Origin: Thermodesulfobacteriaceae bacterium | GTDB taxonomy: Bacteria > Desulfobacterota > Thermodesulfobacteria > Thermodesulfobacteriales > Thermodesulfobacteriaceae | NCBI GenBank assembly: GCA_015494725.1 | Contig: WGAR01000120.1 | Location: 1 to 5,850, forward strand | Reading direction: 5' to 3' | DNA: 5,850 nucleotides | In this document: positions 5,850 through 5,850 of the stretch, one piece after another | Numbering within the stretch: position 1 is the first letter of the stretch | How the letters are laid out: the number at the start of each line of letters is the position of its first letter | The notes under the pieces: generated by a model | The model's input: only the letters and a program-made list of their open reading frames with translations | What the model was told of the DNA's origin: nothing | Database searches by the model: none | Made by a program: the position numbers and the translations under genes

Positions 5850-5850
5850 A

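Noticed and set aside
5800..5850. Rightward TTG-started frame after the Fur box
   Set aside because: It has no SD and a peptide without protein-like features. The minus-strand reading of the same bases looks more natural.

Overview
This GC-rich bacterial window holds seven confidently recognised genes, all housekeeping. The gene order yceD-rpmF-plsX-fabH is widespread in bacteria. The codon style and the IspB-class prenyl synthase would fit a Gram-negative anaerobe, perhaps of the Desulfobacterota/Thermodesulfobacteriota type, but that placement is only a weak guess.

Layout. Positions 1-1133 (minus strand) carry argG, argininosuccinate synthase, whose last ~20-25 residues lie off the left edge. 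A 90-bp AT-richer intergenic region (1134-1223) separates it from a divergent plus-strand operon. That operon runs 1224-5586 without a gap larger than 33 bp: long-chain polyprenyl diphosphate synthase (ispB-type), a HAD-superfamily phosphatase, DUF177/YceD, ribosomal protein L32 (rpmF), PlsX and FabH. Two junctions are 4-bp ATGA overlaps (prenyl synthase/HAD and plsX/fabH), and plsX starts at GTG 3 bp after rpmF. The operon combines isoprenoid chain synthesis (quinone or lipid-carrier tails), fatty-acid initiation (FabH), entry of acyl groups into phospholipid (PlsX) and a ribosome component (L32 with YceD), so it links envelope-lipid supply to ribosome production.

The last 264 bp (5587-5850) have no firm gene but are the most interesting stretch. 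Directly after fabH comes a C-rich, G-poor tract, a good candidate for a Rho-dependent terminator. Next is a near-perfect Fur box (5772-5790, 17 of 19 positions of the classical consensus). It overlaps a leftward sigma70-type promoter (TTGCCA-16 bp-TATTAT), which is followed by a Shine-Dalgarno sequence and an ATG opening a 64-codon, very basic, Gly- and Cys-containing reading frame that ends antisense to the fabH 3' end. This may be an iron-regulated small protein or small RNA. It may also be coincidence, because a purine-rich strand stays open easily. At the right edge, 19 minus-strand codons look like the C-terminus of an unidentified gene.

No mobile element, CRISPR array, tRNA or rRNA was seen. 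Apart from the Fur-box region the window is ordinary.
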